A DNA stretch of 64,000 nucleotides from Iris pallida (taxonomy: Eukaryota; Streptophyta; Magnoliopsida; Asparagales; Iridaceae), in NCBI GenBank assembly GCA_029216955.1, contig JANAVB010012195.1:2666864-2730863 (forward strand). The letters run 5' to 3'. Positions within the stretch are counted from its first letter, which is position 1. Each line of letters opens with the position of its first letter. A program made the position numbers and the translations under genes. Positions 1-9,754 of the stretch are shown piece after piece. The notes under the pieces were generated by a model, which made no database searches, was not told the origin of the DNA, and saw only the letters and a program-made list of their open reading frames with translations.

Positions 1-568
1 CCCTTTAATTGTTGACTGAGATAGGCAATGGGCCTATTCTTTTGCATTAAAACTGCCCCAATACTTCATCCTGAAGCATCACATTCAAGAATGAATGTCT
101 CATTGAAGTATGGCATAGCCAACACAGGAGGATGGGTGAGAGCTAATTTCAACTTCTCAAATGATTCAAGAGCTTCCCTTCCCCATTGGAATGCATTTTT
201 CTTTAGAAGTCTAGTAAGTGGCTCACCGTAGGGAGGAAGCCTTCGAAGCAATCTCTGGAGTTTTCCCTTATCCGAACGAGTCTTGCAAGAAAGACGAATT
301 TTATATTGAGCTCCAAATATATGCTATTGGGTTGGAATGGCTCAACCGACGTCCTCCCCCCTAAGAACCGCACGTGTGAGTTCCCCCTCATACGGCTCAA
401 GTGGCAAGTGCCATAGTCTTTGATAAACCTTCTATAATAGCCTGTAAGTCCCAGGAGACCCCTCAGTTCCTTGAGAGTTTTAGGAACAGGCCATGCATTA
501 ACAACTTGTACCTTTTCATTATCCACTGCAATCCCATTTCCTGAGATAATATGCCCTAAATAGTTCAC
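1..568 (-). pseudogene. Element A reverse transcriptase thumb / RNase H start, interrupted
   Basis: Reading leftwards, the first segment has YLGHIISGNGIAVDNEKV, then GLTGYYRRFIKDYG, the usual connection region after reverse transcriptase. About 185 bp of foreign DNA follows (see 228-413). Gypsy coding then resumes with EPLTRLLKKNAFQW, FEKLKLALTHPPVLAMPYF and ECDASG at the start of RNase H, which runs off the window edge. A TAG stop near 570 separates this part from the reverse transcriptase palm. The broken coding and the insertion show it is a pseudogene. Confidence 0.85.
228..413 (-). other. Group II intron 3' fragment (domain V and probable VI) inside retrotransposon pol
   Basis: The minus strand of 363-397 begins GAGCCGTATGAG and ends CACGTGCGGTTCTT. 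It folds as a group II intron domain V: AGC catalytic triad, lower helix GAGCCGTAT with a GTGCGGTTC partner, two-base bulge, and a GAG/CTC upper helix capped by a G/A-rich loop. Next comes GGTTG-AGCCATTC-CAACC (330-347), a plausible domain VI. The loop and flanking bases resemble plant mitochondrial introns, from general knowledge. The rest of the insert (roughly 228-330) may be the downstream exon, but I could not name the gene. The gypsy reading frame is interrupted at a TATGG/TACGG pair that may be a short target duplication. Confidence 0.75.
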
Positions 569-574
569 TTGGGT

Positions 575-1276
575 CTACACAAAATGGCATTTGCTCCTCT
601 TTACCTTCAACTGATGGTTGTTGAGTGTCTTGAAAACTGTATCTAGATGCATATAATGATCTGACAGATTTGAGTTGTATATGAGTATGCCATCAAAAAG
701 TACCAGCACAAAATTTCTAAGGTAATCCTTAAAGACTGCATTCATCAATGCTTGAAATGTAGAGGGTGCATTAGAGAGACCAAAAGGCATCACTAGGAAT
801 TCATAATGGCCTTGGTGAGTTCTAAAAGCAGTTTTATGAATATCCTCTTCTGTCATTCTCACTTGGTGGTAACCTGACCTGAGGTCTAGCTTAGAAAAGA
901 TTTTAGCCCCACTTAGCTCATCAAACAACTCTTCAATAAAAGGAATAGGGAATTTATCCTTTATAGTGTGTAGATTTAGACCCCTGTAGTCTATGCACAT
1001 TCTCTAAGTCCCATCATGCTTCTTGACTAATATAACTGGAGAAGAATAGGTACTGTGGCTAGATATTATGATACCTGAGTTCAACATTTCTTGTACCTGT
1101 GTCTCTATTTCATTTTTATGGATGTAAGGGTGTCTGTAAGGTCTGCTATAGACAGGAGTTGTCCCTAGAAGTAGTGGGATTTTGTGATCAAAACTTCTTT
1201 TTGAAGGAAGGTCCTTTAGTTCATCAAAGAGATGTGCATAATCTTCTAGCAACCTACAGATTTTTTTTCCTCCCAT
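575..1276 (-). pseudogene. Element A reverse transcriptase (palm and fingers), inactivated
   Basis: This encodes most of a Ty3/gypsy reverse transcriptase: a PLLLGTTPVYSRPYRHP lead-in, SSPVILVKKHDG, then [43 protein letters not shown] and [16 protein letters not shown] stop at about 1001-1003 splits KKHDGT from RMCIDYRG, where the family has Trp or Phe. The catalytic box that should read FxDDILIYS is FDGILIYN, so an active-site Asp has become Gly. A further stop lies at about 570. Stop plus lost metal-binding residue make this enzyme dead. Confidence 0.9.
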
Positions 1277-1314
1277 GTACTTGTGGTTGAGTTAACAATG
1301 GAGACATAACACAG

Positions 1315-1779
1315 TTATATTATAAAAACTTGAGGTTTCTGCCTCATTTCTTTAGGCACTGGCTCACTAAACTGACTATCATCTCGTTGCATACCTGAGA
1401 ATTGGATGACCTCTCCCTTGTCCTTATACTTCATGGTTAATGCTTGGAAATTCCAAGTTATGTCACCTAAATTACTGAGCCAATTAGCCCCTAGTACTAT
1501 GTGACAACCCCTGATAGGTAATTGCAACAAGTCTGCTTGAATATTTTTTCCTTGGCATTCAATGGTGACCCTAGGGCACACACCTTTACTCAACAGTTTT
1601 TTCCCATTAGCTACTAGCACTTCAATAGGTTTGCTATCAGCTAATGTCAATCCCAGCTTCTCACTCAGTTGAGTGTCAATGAAGCTATGTGTGGATCCTG
1701 AGTCCAGTAAGACTACTACTGGCCTGTTCCTAACAATTCCTTTCAACTTCATAGTAGAATGGTATGAGCTTCCTGACAA
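1315..1779 (-). pseudogene. Element A aspartic protease domain
   Basis: A retropepsin-like domain: LLDSGSTHSFID carries the catalytic Asp-Ser-Gly, followed by a middle strand ending VLGANWLSNLG, the family's 'VLGMDWL' position. Upstream and downstream it is cut off from gag (stop between 1779 and 1807) and from reverse transcriptase (stops near 1290-1315). The domain itself is open for about 150 residues, the usual length, and its catalytic motif is intact, but it could not be made as part of a working polyprotein. Confidence 0.85.
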
Positions 1780-1806
1780 TGCTTGTAGAGATATTTCCAG
1801 ACAGCC

Positions 1807-2986
1807 TTAGTGATGATGTACATTATCCTCTGGGTCCTCTGTTGCAGATACCTCAGTATTGGTGTAGTCCTCTTCTTCATCAGCTATGATCATGAACAAT
1901 CTCTTCTCTTTACACCTGTGCCCCCTTGACCATTTCTCATCACATGAAAAGCATAAACCTAACTCTTTCCTCCTCATAATCTCTGATGGAGAAATCTTTT
2001 GAGTAATGGTGTTTGCTCCCTGTGAATTGACTGTCCCTGCCATGTTGCTAGTTGTCTTTTTCTGCCCTTTCATTGGACTGTTCTATGGTATAGATGATTG
2101 ATTTTGGTACTTTGAGACAAATGTAGCAGACTTGTAGTTCTTCTTGGCTTCCAGGAGCTTGGCTTCAAACAACTTAGCAGTTTGCATAGCAATCTGCACC
2201 TCATATCTGATTTCTTGTTTGAGCCCTTCAACATATTGACTTATTAAGCATTTTTAGACAATCCTAACACCTTGTTGGAAAGTTTTTGAAAACTTAAGGA
2301 ATAATCTTGTACTGTGGTTTCCTGTTTCAACAATTTGAGCTCAATTACATGGTTTGTAAATTGGAAGGGACCAAACTCCATCTTAATGGCTTGGCAAAAT
2401 TCTTCCCAACCTATATGGCCTCCTCTCATTTTTACAGCCAATTAAACCAGAAGTTCCTTGCAATTGCACGGAGCATATTTTGATTTTATCACAATCTGCC
2501 ACCCTATAGTAATTGAAATAGTGGTTTACTCTTAGTAAGCACTCCTCTACATCCATATTGTCATTGAATGTGGGGAATTTGAGTCTCAACTGTGGTTGAT
2601 TCCAGTGTGGTGTTCCTTGCAGAGAAGGTCTTGTAGGATTCTGATTAGGGTTTTGATTACCAACTGGGTTGGGATTAAAACCCTGGGGTGTTCTTGATGT
2701 TTGATTGTAATTAGTCCTTTGCTCGAATTGAGGCATAGGCACTGTGTTGAAGGGGCTTTGCTCCCCAAAGAAAACAGGATTGGGAACTCCCATTGATGGT
2801 AAATAATGATAAGCCAGGGATGAGGTGGGCAATGTGGGGTTGAACCATATTGGCAGGTGGCGAGGTTCCAGCCACTCCTCTCATCCTCACTAATTCCTCC
2901 AGTAATCTATCAGTCCTGGAGTTCTTTTCTATCATTTGATCCAATTTAGTGTTGAGGCTGAGAATTATACCTTCCATGATCCTCAT
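1807..2986 (-). pseudogene. Element A gag with CCHC zinc knuckle, multiply frameshifted
   Basis: The capsid protein gene starts best at the ATG at 2986 (MRIMEGIIL), the first Met after the primer site in that frame. A coiled-coil-like stretch (LNTKLDQMIEKNSRTDRLLEEL), a Pro/Asn/Gln-rich linker, the capsid part (LKFPTFNDNMDVEECL; later FCQAIKMEFGP) and a zinc knuckle (CFSCDEKWSRGHRC, about 1910-1960) follow. Frame changes occur near 2835 and 2440, with stops near 2244 and 2075. Only fragments could be translated. Confidence 0.85.
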
Positions 2987-3087
2987 TTTATCCTCGCCGA
3001 CGGCGCTCCAGTTGTCCTCTGATGATCCTCGCCGTGAGCTCCGGCTGCTCAAACTCCCTTCTCGACTATTCTCGAGAATGGGGTTTA

Positions 3088-3103
3088 GTGGCTCTGATAC
3101 AAA
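3088..3103 (-). other. Primer-binding site of element A (initiator tRNA-Met type)
   Basis: Just inside the LTR the minus strand reads TTTGTATCAGAGCC, one base away from the TGGTATCAGAGC core that pairs with the 3' end of plant initiator tRNA-Met. It lies 2 bases from the LTR end. Confidence 0.75.
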
Positions 3104-3105
3104 GT

Positions 3106-3493
3106 TGTTAGGTCTTGACCCAAATTGGATTGGGCCAGGAGGAGACCTAGCAGTTCCTACCATAGCAATGGCGGAATTGGAGAAAAATTCACACACAGGT
3201 GGATGAGAATTTTAGGGTTTTATTGATGGAGAAGAAGAAGGCAAGTTACACTATTCAAGAATGGAAGAAAAAGAAATTACAAGTAGCATTTCTCTGGTCT
3301 TTACTTCTCATTCCATCCTATTTATAACAGTTCATTTCTTGTAACTAACTTTGCCACTTGTCAGGTCTGTAGCTGAGCTGTAGATGTGATCTGGCTGTCC
3401 ACGTTTGTAAAGTTGAGTTGAACTGGATTAGTTGCCGTTTCCTTCTAGCAGAAGTTGCTAACTGCTAATAGTGATAGCACTGTAAGTAATACA
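3106..3493 (-). repeat. 5' LTR of element A
   Basis: A 388-bp LTR with TG...CA ends: TGTTAGGTC at 3106 and GTAATACA ending at 3493 on the plus strand. The left end is fixed by the adjacent primer site and the right end by resumption of the kinase exon. No second LTR is available for comparison. Confidence 0.75.
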
Positions 3494-3575
3494 GGTACGT
3501 ATCATGCATCTTCTCTATCATGCGGCTCAGGTCAAGGATGACCTCGAACATCGGTGGTCTGAACATCGGCTCATG
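3494..3575 (-). pseudogene. SRF-like receptor kinase pseudogene, C-terminal kinase exon
   Basis: Preceded by a good splice acceptor (TTCTATGTTGCAG, ending at 3576), the minus strand encodes HEPMFRPPMF then EVILDLSRMIEK. This is kinase subdomain XI of the STRUBBELIG-receptor family, where RPPMSEVV with an acceptor just before it is typical. The exon is cut at its 3' side by the LTR of element A (3493/3494), so the natural stop codon is lost. It continues the exon at 5603-5749, about 2 kb upstream on the minus strand. Confidence 0.8.
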
Positions 3576-4417
3576 CTGCAACATAGAATCAAAAGTCAAA
3601 GGGCTAGTCCTAACAAGTTTAGAACAAATAAAATAACAAGGAAACTCAAATTATTAAGGATGGCCATTTAAATCCTTTTCTTCCTTCTTCTCAGTCTATT
3701 AAGGGCCATATCCTCTGTAACAAGAACAAGTATCATATCCTTGTACCCCAAGTTCAAAACATATAATAATCTTGAATTTTCTTTTACAGATTTTCCTTCA
3801 CTTATGGAGCACTTCAAATTTTGCAAAAGAGGAAACATAGTTCATATACATACAAGTTGAAACTAATGAAACCCATTTGCTGGTTATGAGATCATTCATA
3901 GTGACTAGCAATTAGGAAATAATAAATATGTATGCTTCTCTGTTGACACACAGCCAGAAGTAATACTGTTATAAATTGTGTTAATACTGGTTGAGGGTCA
4001 CCTGGATGAAAACAATGAGAAAACTAGCGCCATTTTTTCACTTATGAATCCTTTGAGATGTTCTATGTTCTTCTGTGTATAGGTCAAAAGTTAACAAATG
4101 ATAACTGTCGAAAGAAGGTAGACGCTATAGTTGACTTGATTTGGAGTTTTGTACCAAGTATTGTGTTAAATCTCGGAGAAGTTGGTGCAACTTTCTCAAC
4201 TGTAAGTAATGCACCATTAACATAAATGGCTGGGAGGAAGAGGCGGTGATGGTGAAGAATTGAATGACTATATGGTCCCTCCATTTATTATGTACCTAGA
4301 TGTGTGGAACTATCTGCTTGGGATCCATGTATAAATTATGGACCACACACATAGTTCTTGCATTTATGAGTTGTATATTGCATGTGGATTTTGTATTTAG
4401 AAACAGGGTGCAGAGTA

Positions 4418-4772
4418 TAGGGGTGCAACTCGGGCGGGTTGGGTCGGGCTTGAGGTCAACCCGAGCCCAACCCAACGAATCATAAGCCTAGCCCGAGTCC
4501 AAGCCCGGCCCGACCTCGGGATTAACATATGAAGCCCAAGATCAAGCCCGGAGGATCAGGTTTGGGTCGGGTTGAACTCGGGTTGGGTTGGGTCCATCGA
4601 GTTTATCGGGCTCTAATATAATATTTGAAATAGTTTTAAACAAAAGTAATATTAAACACATAATCAAATACCAATAAAGTCTTGATCATTGAAAATTACA
4701 AACTAAAATAAGATTTATGATAAGGAGTTGAAGAGTTTGGGTAGAGAAATTTAGGATTTAAACTTTTTATTT

Positions 4773-4855
<83 letters not shown>

Positions 4856-5034
4856 GGGTTTCGGGTTCTTCGGGTAACCCGACACATGAACCCGAGCCCA
4901 ACCCAATTTTTGATCGGGTTCAAATATTTTAATCCATACCCGAACCCGAACCCAAGTATCTTCAACCCTAACCCAACCCATTAACGGGTTTACCCCATCG
5001 GGTTCGGGTTTAGTCCGCCCAAGTTGCACCCCTA
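4418..5034. mobile_element. hAT-type MITE with perfect 8-bp target duplication
   Basis: A 617-bp non-coding element with terminal inverted repeats TAGGGGTGCAACT / AGTTGCACCCCTA. It is flanked by the exact 8-bp duplication GCAGAGTA at 4410-4417 and 5035-5042. Inside are many CGGGT/ACCCG words and a TA microsatellite. The 8-bp duplication and T/CAGGGGTG-type ends place it with hAT non-autonomous elements. It interrupts copy 1 of the local duplication. Confidence 0.9.
4776..4851. repeat. TA microsatellite inside the MITE
   Basis: About 38 uninterrupted TA units within the MITE. Apparent open frames of alternating Tyr-Ile come only from this repeat. Confidence 0.95.
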
Positions 5035-5602
5035 GCAGAGTATCGATACTCATGCATAGGTACCAAGATGATAACTGTAGAAAGAGGGTAGACACTATAG
5101 TTTACATGATTTGAGTTTCGTACCAAGTGTTATTATGTTGACTGCTAGATATAAGAAATTGGTTAATTCTTTAATACAACATTCTCAAGGGTAAGTAATG
5201 CACCATTAACTTAACTGGTTGGGAGGAAGAGGTGGTGATGGTGAAGAATTGAATGACCATATGGTTATTTATTATGTACCTAGATGTATGGAACAATCTG
5301 CTTGGGATCCGTGTATAAATGAACTTCACACTGAGTCCAAATTATGGACCACACACACAGTTCTTGCATCTTTGTCCTCATTTATGAGTCTCAAGTAAAT
5401 TGCATGTGGATTTTGTATTTAGAAATAGGATTTGGGCTGAGAAAGTGGTAGTGATTGTTTCTTGAGAAGCTTAGTAACATGGCTCACCAGCGCAGAGTAT
5501 AGATACTTATGTACAAGTACCAAGATTCACGAAAAGACTGAACGTTCATGAAATGTCATATTGATGTGCATAGAAAGAAATCTGCATAAGATAGAAACTG
5601 AC

Positions 5603-5749
5603 CTGAATACATCGATTTATAATATCTGCAAACCATGACAGTTATTTCATAGGAATCTTTCCACCAATAGAGGTATCCACCATTCTTGATAATGTGTTTG
5701 TCATATAACTATGAACTAGCCCATTGCACCAGACATCGCTCCTCTCGAG
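5603..5749 (-). pseudogene. SRF-like kinase pseudogene, penultimate exon (main part)
   Basis: The minus strand encodes EERCLVQWASS, a stop, and after a frameshift LSRMVDTSIGGKIPMK, another stop (TAA), SWFADIINRCIQ, ending at a consensus donor (CAG|GTCAGT). This matches SRF kinase subdomains IX-XI (family pattern LVRWA...L.MVDP...FADII..CVQ). The first 8 bases of the exon lie at 7619-7626, beyond the solo LTR. Two stops and a frameshift show decay independent of the insertion. Confidence 0.8.
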
Positions 5750-7511
5750 GTCTTTGTAGTGTCCCGTTCCGCGAAGGCACTAGATAAACAGAGGGATCGG
5801 ATTGCTGGCTCTACAACAGAAGATGATTGATCTAGGTGAGTGGACAAAGATGCATTTTATGATTCACTTACGCCTAATAAGAATATGAGTTTTTGATTAA
5901 ATATTTTTGCTAATAACAAGATGGTAATCATTGGGTATGCTTATAAGAGAATTCACATGTTGCTATGCTAAGAACAAGAAAAGAGTCAACCTGTATGCTA
6001 AGAAAAAGAATCATTGCCTGCTAATAAGAAATGATATGATGCATATATGCTAAAAGAAAGATTGTTGCCTGATAAAAAGAACTAAACTTTTGCGATGTTA
6101 AATCAAATGAGATAATACCATGCTAATATAGATATTTGTTCTGAATATGACTCATTGTCATGCTTGATAAGAAAAGAGAGAAGTTGTTGGCTATGTGATC
6201 CGAAAAGAAGAAAGACACGAAATGAACGTGTCGTACATCTGCTAAGGCACGAAATGAACGTGTCGCATATCTGGAAGATCTTATCAAAAATATGTTTCAT
6301 CTGATAGAAATGCTAGAGCATGTGCTTTCGTCTCGGACAACTGGTGCACAAGTATCGTCTCTCGGGTGGATTCTTGGGACGCCTCGAACCATCCGGCCTA
6401 GGAGAGATTAGGGCACCCTGAGATAAAAGAGACCTCGCGATCAGGGAGTTTTGAGTCCTTAGCGACAAGCTGAACCAAATAGTCACAGCGACTAATCATG
6501 GGAATACCCATGGACCATCATATATATAAGTGTTGATTGGTGCAGAGCTGAACCGGAGAGTCACAGCTGCCAATCAAGTCTGCATGTGTCGTTAATGATT
6601 TTGCTAGGAGTTAACCATGCTGAGACAGACAAGGAACAACATTGGTTATATCATGTTTATGCTGATCATTGTCTTGTGCAGGGATGGATCGTCGGCTATG
6701 GATAAGAGTCACTGAAAAAGTGATACATATGTGTTGCTTAAGTTTTCTAAATATGATTTGCTTGAAATGATTAATCTGTTGCAAAAGAAATACTATGTCC
6801 CATTAAAGAAAAGATGTGATATCGTGCTTATAATTTTCCCTAAGAGTTTCTCAAAGTAAAGAAATGATCATGGCTCATGGAACACGCTGCGCACTTCACA
6901 AGAATGAAATGTCTCTTGTATGCTTGAGAATGAATGATATGAACAGTGGTTTTTCGAAAGTATTTTCAAAAGAGATGTAATCTGACTCTGAATATACATG
7001 AAATGAACATAGGTAAAAGTAGCAAGATCACATCACAAGAAATATTTTTTTACTAAATGAATTAGTGATCGTTTCAGACAAATGTAACCTTTGTTCACAA
7101 TCACCAGTATGTTGATATACTGACCCATCATCAGTCTGCAAACAGGTGCAAGACGCATCGAGAAGGATAGTCCGAAGCGATAGCCCGAACCTCATCCCAG
7201 GAGCCAGAAATCAGAAGAGATGCAAAGAGAAGGTCATCTGTTGCAAAGAGTTGGTTTTGTATACAAATGGATGTAATGTATGGAACGGGATCATTATAAT
7301 CTGTTAAGTTTCTAAGAGAATGTAAGTATTGTATCAGAGAGAATTGAGAGCTTGTAATATGTTCAAATAAAATCAATAAAAAGAATTGTTTTTGTTACCT
7401 TTTGTTCAATTATATTCTGCAATTTGTCCGCTGCTGCTTAAAATATCTGTAATATGTTCCGCTGCGTATTGGCTATCTTGTCTATTTTGTCATTGTTCAG
7501 GTCTTGGCCTT

Positions 7512-7536
7512 GTGCAAGCGCAACTTAGGCTTGCAC
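7512..7536 (+). other. LTR hairpin 1 (element B copy)
   Basis: Perfect 8-bp stem GTGCAAGC / GCTTGCAC around the loop GCAACTTAG. The same structure with different paired bases occurs at 20806-20830, 60968-60992, 31579-31604 and 62408-62433. Confidence 0.75.
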
Positions 7537-7569
7537 GGCATCACGCCCAAGCGAGGACGAACGATCTCA

Positions 7570-7600
7570 CAGAGTCCGAAGCGAGAACAAAAGGACTCTG
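7570..7600 (+). other. LTR hairpin 2 (element B copy)
   Basis: Perfect 8-bp inverted repeat CAGAGTCC (7570-7577) / GGACTCTG (7593-7600), 15-base loop, 18 bases before the LTR end. It sits where D's LTRs have the CGGTCC-TACG-GGACCG hairpin. Confidence 0.6.
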
Positions 7601-7618
7601 CGGAATCGGGACGTAACA

Positions 7619-7626
7619 GTCTTGAC
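7619..7626 (-). pseudogene. SRF-like kinase pseudogene, first bases of the penultimate exon
   Basis: On the minus strand the acceptor TATTTACAG is followed by GTCAAGAC. Joined across solo LTR B (one copy of GTCTT removed), these bases lead straight into the RPREERCLVQW reading at 5749. That reconstruction supports both the exon call and the LTR boundaries. Confidence 0.65.
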
Positions 7627-7715
7627 CTGTAAATATTTTAGAATTAAATGTGCCTTCTAAATTTTTACAATAACTGAACTTTACTGTTTGCAATCAGTAA
7701 GCACAGAAGTCGCAC
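7627..7715 (-). other. Short intron relic of the kinase pseudogene
   Basis: 89 bp between a GAC|GTGCGA donor (7716/7715) and the TATTTACAG acceptor (ending 7627), a normal size for a short plant intron. Confidence 0.55.
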
Positions 7716-7870
7716 GTCATAAGGTTTGCGCTATGTAAGGAGTTCTAGCATGACAACTCGAAAGCTGTTGATATCACCCTTATCAGTGCGTGACCCACTG
7801 TCATTGAGTTCTGGGCATCACAGCTGAATAGTGCATGTCCCGGACCAGACAGCTAATATTAAGCCATTAT
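7716..7870 (-). pseudogene. SRF-like kinase pseudogene, activation-loop to subdomain IX exon
   Basis: The minus strand encodes CPELNDSGSRT, DKGDINSFRVVMLELLT, a TAG stop, then RKPYD at the exon end. This is the APE-to-DVYSFGVVMLELLTGRKP region of SRF kinases: the APE motif is degraded to CPE, Asp-Val-Tyr-Ser is Asp-Ile-Asn-Ser, and the glycine before RKP is a stop. The right-hand part (about 7830-7870) is too degraded for a firm exon start. Confidence 0.75.
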
Positions 7871-8717
7871 TATTAAAAATGCATAGTTACTATTTCATGA
7901 ATTCAGTCAATCAAATTGTTTAAGCCTGTAGGAAGCACAAACCTCTGTGATGCTTTATAGAGAACTAGTCGATGTAGTCATATCAAGCTTTAATTTAGAT
8001 GTTATATATCTCTGTAAACTCGTATGTGTTATGTGACATGTTGATATATTATATACTGCCTACAACTGACTCTAGATAAATATCGTGTATTGATTTGCTT
8101 AAATATGACTTAATATAATTTTCTCATAAAAGTTTTATTTGTTTCATCTATAGACTAGGCCTACAAATAACTGGCATAATTTAAGAAGTCTGACTCTAGA
8201 TAAAAGTTTTATTTGTTTCATCTATAGACTAGGCCTACAAATAACTGGCATAATTCAAAACAATCACAAGTCTGACTCTAGATAAGTGATTTTAATACAA
8301 CTGACCCTACAAGCCTTCAACATTTCTTTTTGTTTTAACTTATTTCCAGTCTAAACTTCCATCATTTTGCATTGACTAAAGATATAACTTAAAACTATTA
8401 CTCATTTTTCACAATATTATCACATTTTAATCTAGGTTGTCAACTTGTGATAAATATCGTGTATTGATTTGCTTGAATATGACTTAATATAATTTTCTCA
8501 TAAAAGTTTTATTTGTATCATATCAAACGATACGTAACAAATGGTAATAGTATCGTGTATCATACGGTACAAACAGTATAGATCTTAATATAGTTTATTC
8601 TTTCTAATAACTGGCATAATTTAAGAAGAAAAGTCAATTTCCCTACCTCTTCTTGTTCTCTATTTATATCAGGCACACCCTGATCAAAACTATTATTTGG
8701 TACATTCATTCAAGATG
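7871..8717. other. Non-coding intron relic with short direct repeats
   Basis: AT-rich DNA with no gene seen. About 75 bp is repeated in tandem (8126-8200 and 8203-8275, with AAAAGTTTTATTTGTTTCAT and GACTAGGCCTACAAATAACT). A partial copy with the preceding GATAAATATCGTGTATTGAT block is at 8450-8520, and its ATAACTGGCATAATTTAAGA tail is near 8610-8630. The missing catalytic-loop exon of the kinase would be expected here or up to 9750, but I could not find it. Confidence 0.6.
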
Positions 8718-8725
8718 TCTTCTTG

Positions 8726-9118
8726 CTATGTTGTATTGGCCGCTAGGCGAGGCGAGTCGACAATCGACATGGCACCTGTCTCGCCTAGGCGGAATGCTCA
8801 TGATTTGTTGTTTTGAATCAAAGATTCTGCAATTATGCATACAATAAATATGTAGTATAACTAATAAGTAATATGCATTAAGCAATAACATAAAAGTACT
8901 ATAAGAAGCAACAAATAAGAAATATCTGATATTCAATATCAAGTATGTATAGTAAGCATAATTGGGCGACCCTAGACGAGCCTTTTTTTCCCCTGGGCGA
9001 CCCTAGTTGGGTGCCTAAGCGCGCCTAGGCGAGCCAAACCTCACCCAGGGAAATTTTTTCTGGGTCGAGGGAAGACCTCTCCAACCTGCACGTCTAGGCG
9101 TCGCCTTTGACAACATAG
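8726..9118. mobile_element. hAT-type MITE with 8-bp target duplication TCTTCTTG
   Basis: A 393-bp element with ends CTATGTTGT / ACAACATAG and subterminal CGCCTAGGCG-type words, flanked by exact TCTTCTTG copies at 8718-8725 and 9119-9126. There is no transposase. This is a second MITE family, distinct from the one at 4418-5034, and both have hAT-like 8-bp duplications. Confidence 0.88.
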
Positions 9119-9130
9119 TCTTCTTGAGCC

Positions 9131-9330
9131 TGATATGTATGCTCAGACTTAAATTTTTCAATCAGTAACATAGACAGACAGCAACGTACTTTCAATACTA
9201 TTATTTGTATGCTCAGACTCAAAAATTTTAATCAGTAACAGACGGACAACAACGTACTTTCAACACTATTATATGTATGCTCAGACTCAACTTCTTAAGT
9301 AACATAAACAGACAACAATATTCGTTGAGG
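9131..9330. repeat. Three-copy tandem repeat of about 70 bp
   Basis: Units begin TATGTATGCTCAGACT (9134), TTTGTATGCTCAGACTC (9204) and TATGTATGCTCAGACTC (9272). Each contains AATCAGTAACA or similar, GACAGACAACA and a TACTTTCAA...ACTATT end. Spacing is 70 and 68 bp. Confidence 0.85.
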
Positions 9331-9754
9331 AAATTCCAAGTTTTGAATTCAAGAATGGATGATAGAAGAAAAGAGAGGGGAACATCGGGCTTAGTGTCAA
9401 AATTCAGAGGAGCATAACTGGAACCCAGTGTCACATGAACAAGCTCACCCCAACATGTACCTACTTCTACTATAGCATAGACCATAGCATTGTTGATCTT
9501 TCTATACCGATAGACCAATTTGGACCTGTTGCCTAACTTCCTACAACACACAACATTAGAAAGTATTTGATTCCAAACTTATACTCTTCTATTGTGTTGA
9601 ACTTGGCTTGAACGACAGTGGAGTGTTCCTGCTTTCGGCGTATGTATTCATGAACACTGGTAACATGTGTTCACAAACAGATAAAATGCTGTATGCAAAT
9701 AGAATCCACACTATCAGGGTGTTTAACTATAAGTATGGTTGAGTTAAACCTAAA
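9331..9754 (-). other. Unrecognised sequence with a possible exon-like open frame
   Basis: The minus strand is open for about 107 codons (9228-9551) with a non-repetitive composition (MVYAIVEVGTCWGELVHV, YAPLNFDTKPDVPLSF). I do not recognise it as kinase or transposon. It lies where an intron of the kinase pseudogene is expected and may be a captured fragment of another gene or chance. The remainder up to 9754 shows nothing. Confidence 0.3.

Larger units (their letters stand above)
1..3493 (-). mobile_element. Element A: degenerate Reina-like Ty3/gypsy retrotransposon, 3' part beyond window
   Basis: Minus-strand LTR retrotransposon running from its 5' LTR (3106-3493) through primer site, gag, protease and reverse transcriptase to the left window edge; RNase H is only begun and integrase lies outside. 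The zinc-knuckle region ends in a basic CFSC...GHRCKEKR pattern, and the LTR is under 400 bp. Both fit chromoviruses of the Reina type, although Galadriel-like is not excluded. Every domain carries a stop or frameshift, so it is inactive. It is inserted in the last recognisable exon of the SRF-like kinase pseudogene, which resumes at 3494. The TSD cannot be tested because the 3' LTR is off-window. Confidence 0.85.
4072..5527. repeat. Direct duplication, first copy split by a MITE
   Basis: About 345-460 bp is present twice. Copy 1 is 4099-4417 plus 5035-5071 and copy 2 is 5069-5527. Shared blocks include GTAAGTAATGCACCATTAAC, GGTGATGGTGAAGAATTGAA, TTATTATGTACCTAGATG and a GCAGAGTAT...GGTACCAAGAT ending. 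Copy 2 keeps about 60 bp (near 5430-5490) that copy 1 lacks. The copies differ by many substitutions and indels, so the duplication is old. Confidence 0.75.
3576..5602 (-). other. Intron relic of the SRF-like kinase pseudogene
   Basis: AT-rich sequence between two kinase exons, with no coding signal of its own. It holds a direct duplication (4072-5527) and a hAT MITE (4418-5034). Nothing is recognised in 3580-4070. The donor at the right end is AG|GTCAGT (5603/5602) and the acceptor at the left end is TTGCAG (3576). Confidence 0.65.
5755..7618 (+). mobile_element. Element B: solo LTR with 5-bp target duplication
   Basis: A 1864-bp LTR starting TGTAGTGTCCCGTTCC and ending GGGACGTAACA, flanked by the exact duplication GTCTT at 5750-5754 and 7619-7623. 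No primer site, internal domain or second LTR is present, so it is a recombination product. Its end resembles the D-family LTR (same hairpin and GGCATCACGCC block), suggesting a related plus-strand family. A short repeat (GCACGAAATGAACGTGTC, twice near 6210-6270) and AATAAAATCAATAAA near 7366-7380, a plausible polyadenylation signal, lie inside. It splits a kinase exon. Confidence 0.9.

Noticed and set aside
4751..5095. Tyr-Ile repeat proteins (also 11209-11400, 32973-33208)
   Set aside because: Translations of TA microsatellites.
8653..8942. Two overlapping frames across 8650-8940
   Set aside because: They run through the border of the MITE at 8726 and have no family features.
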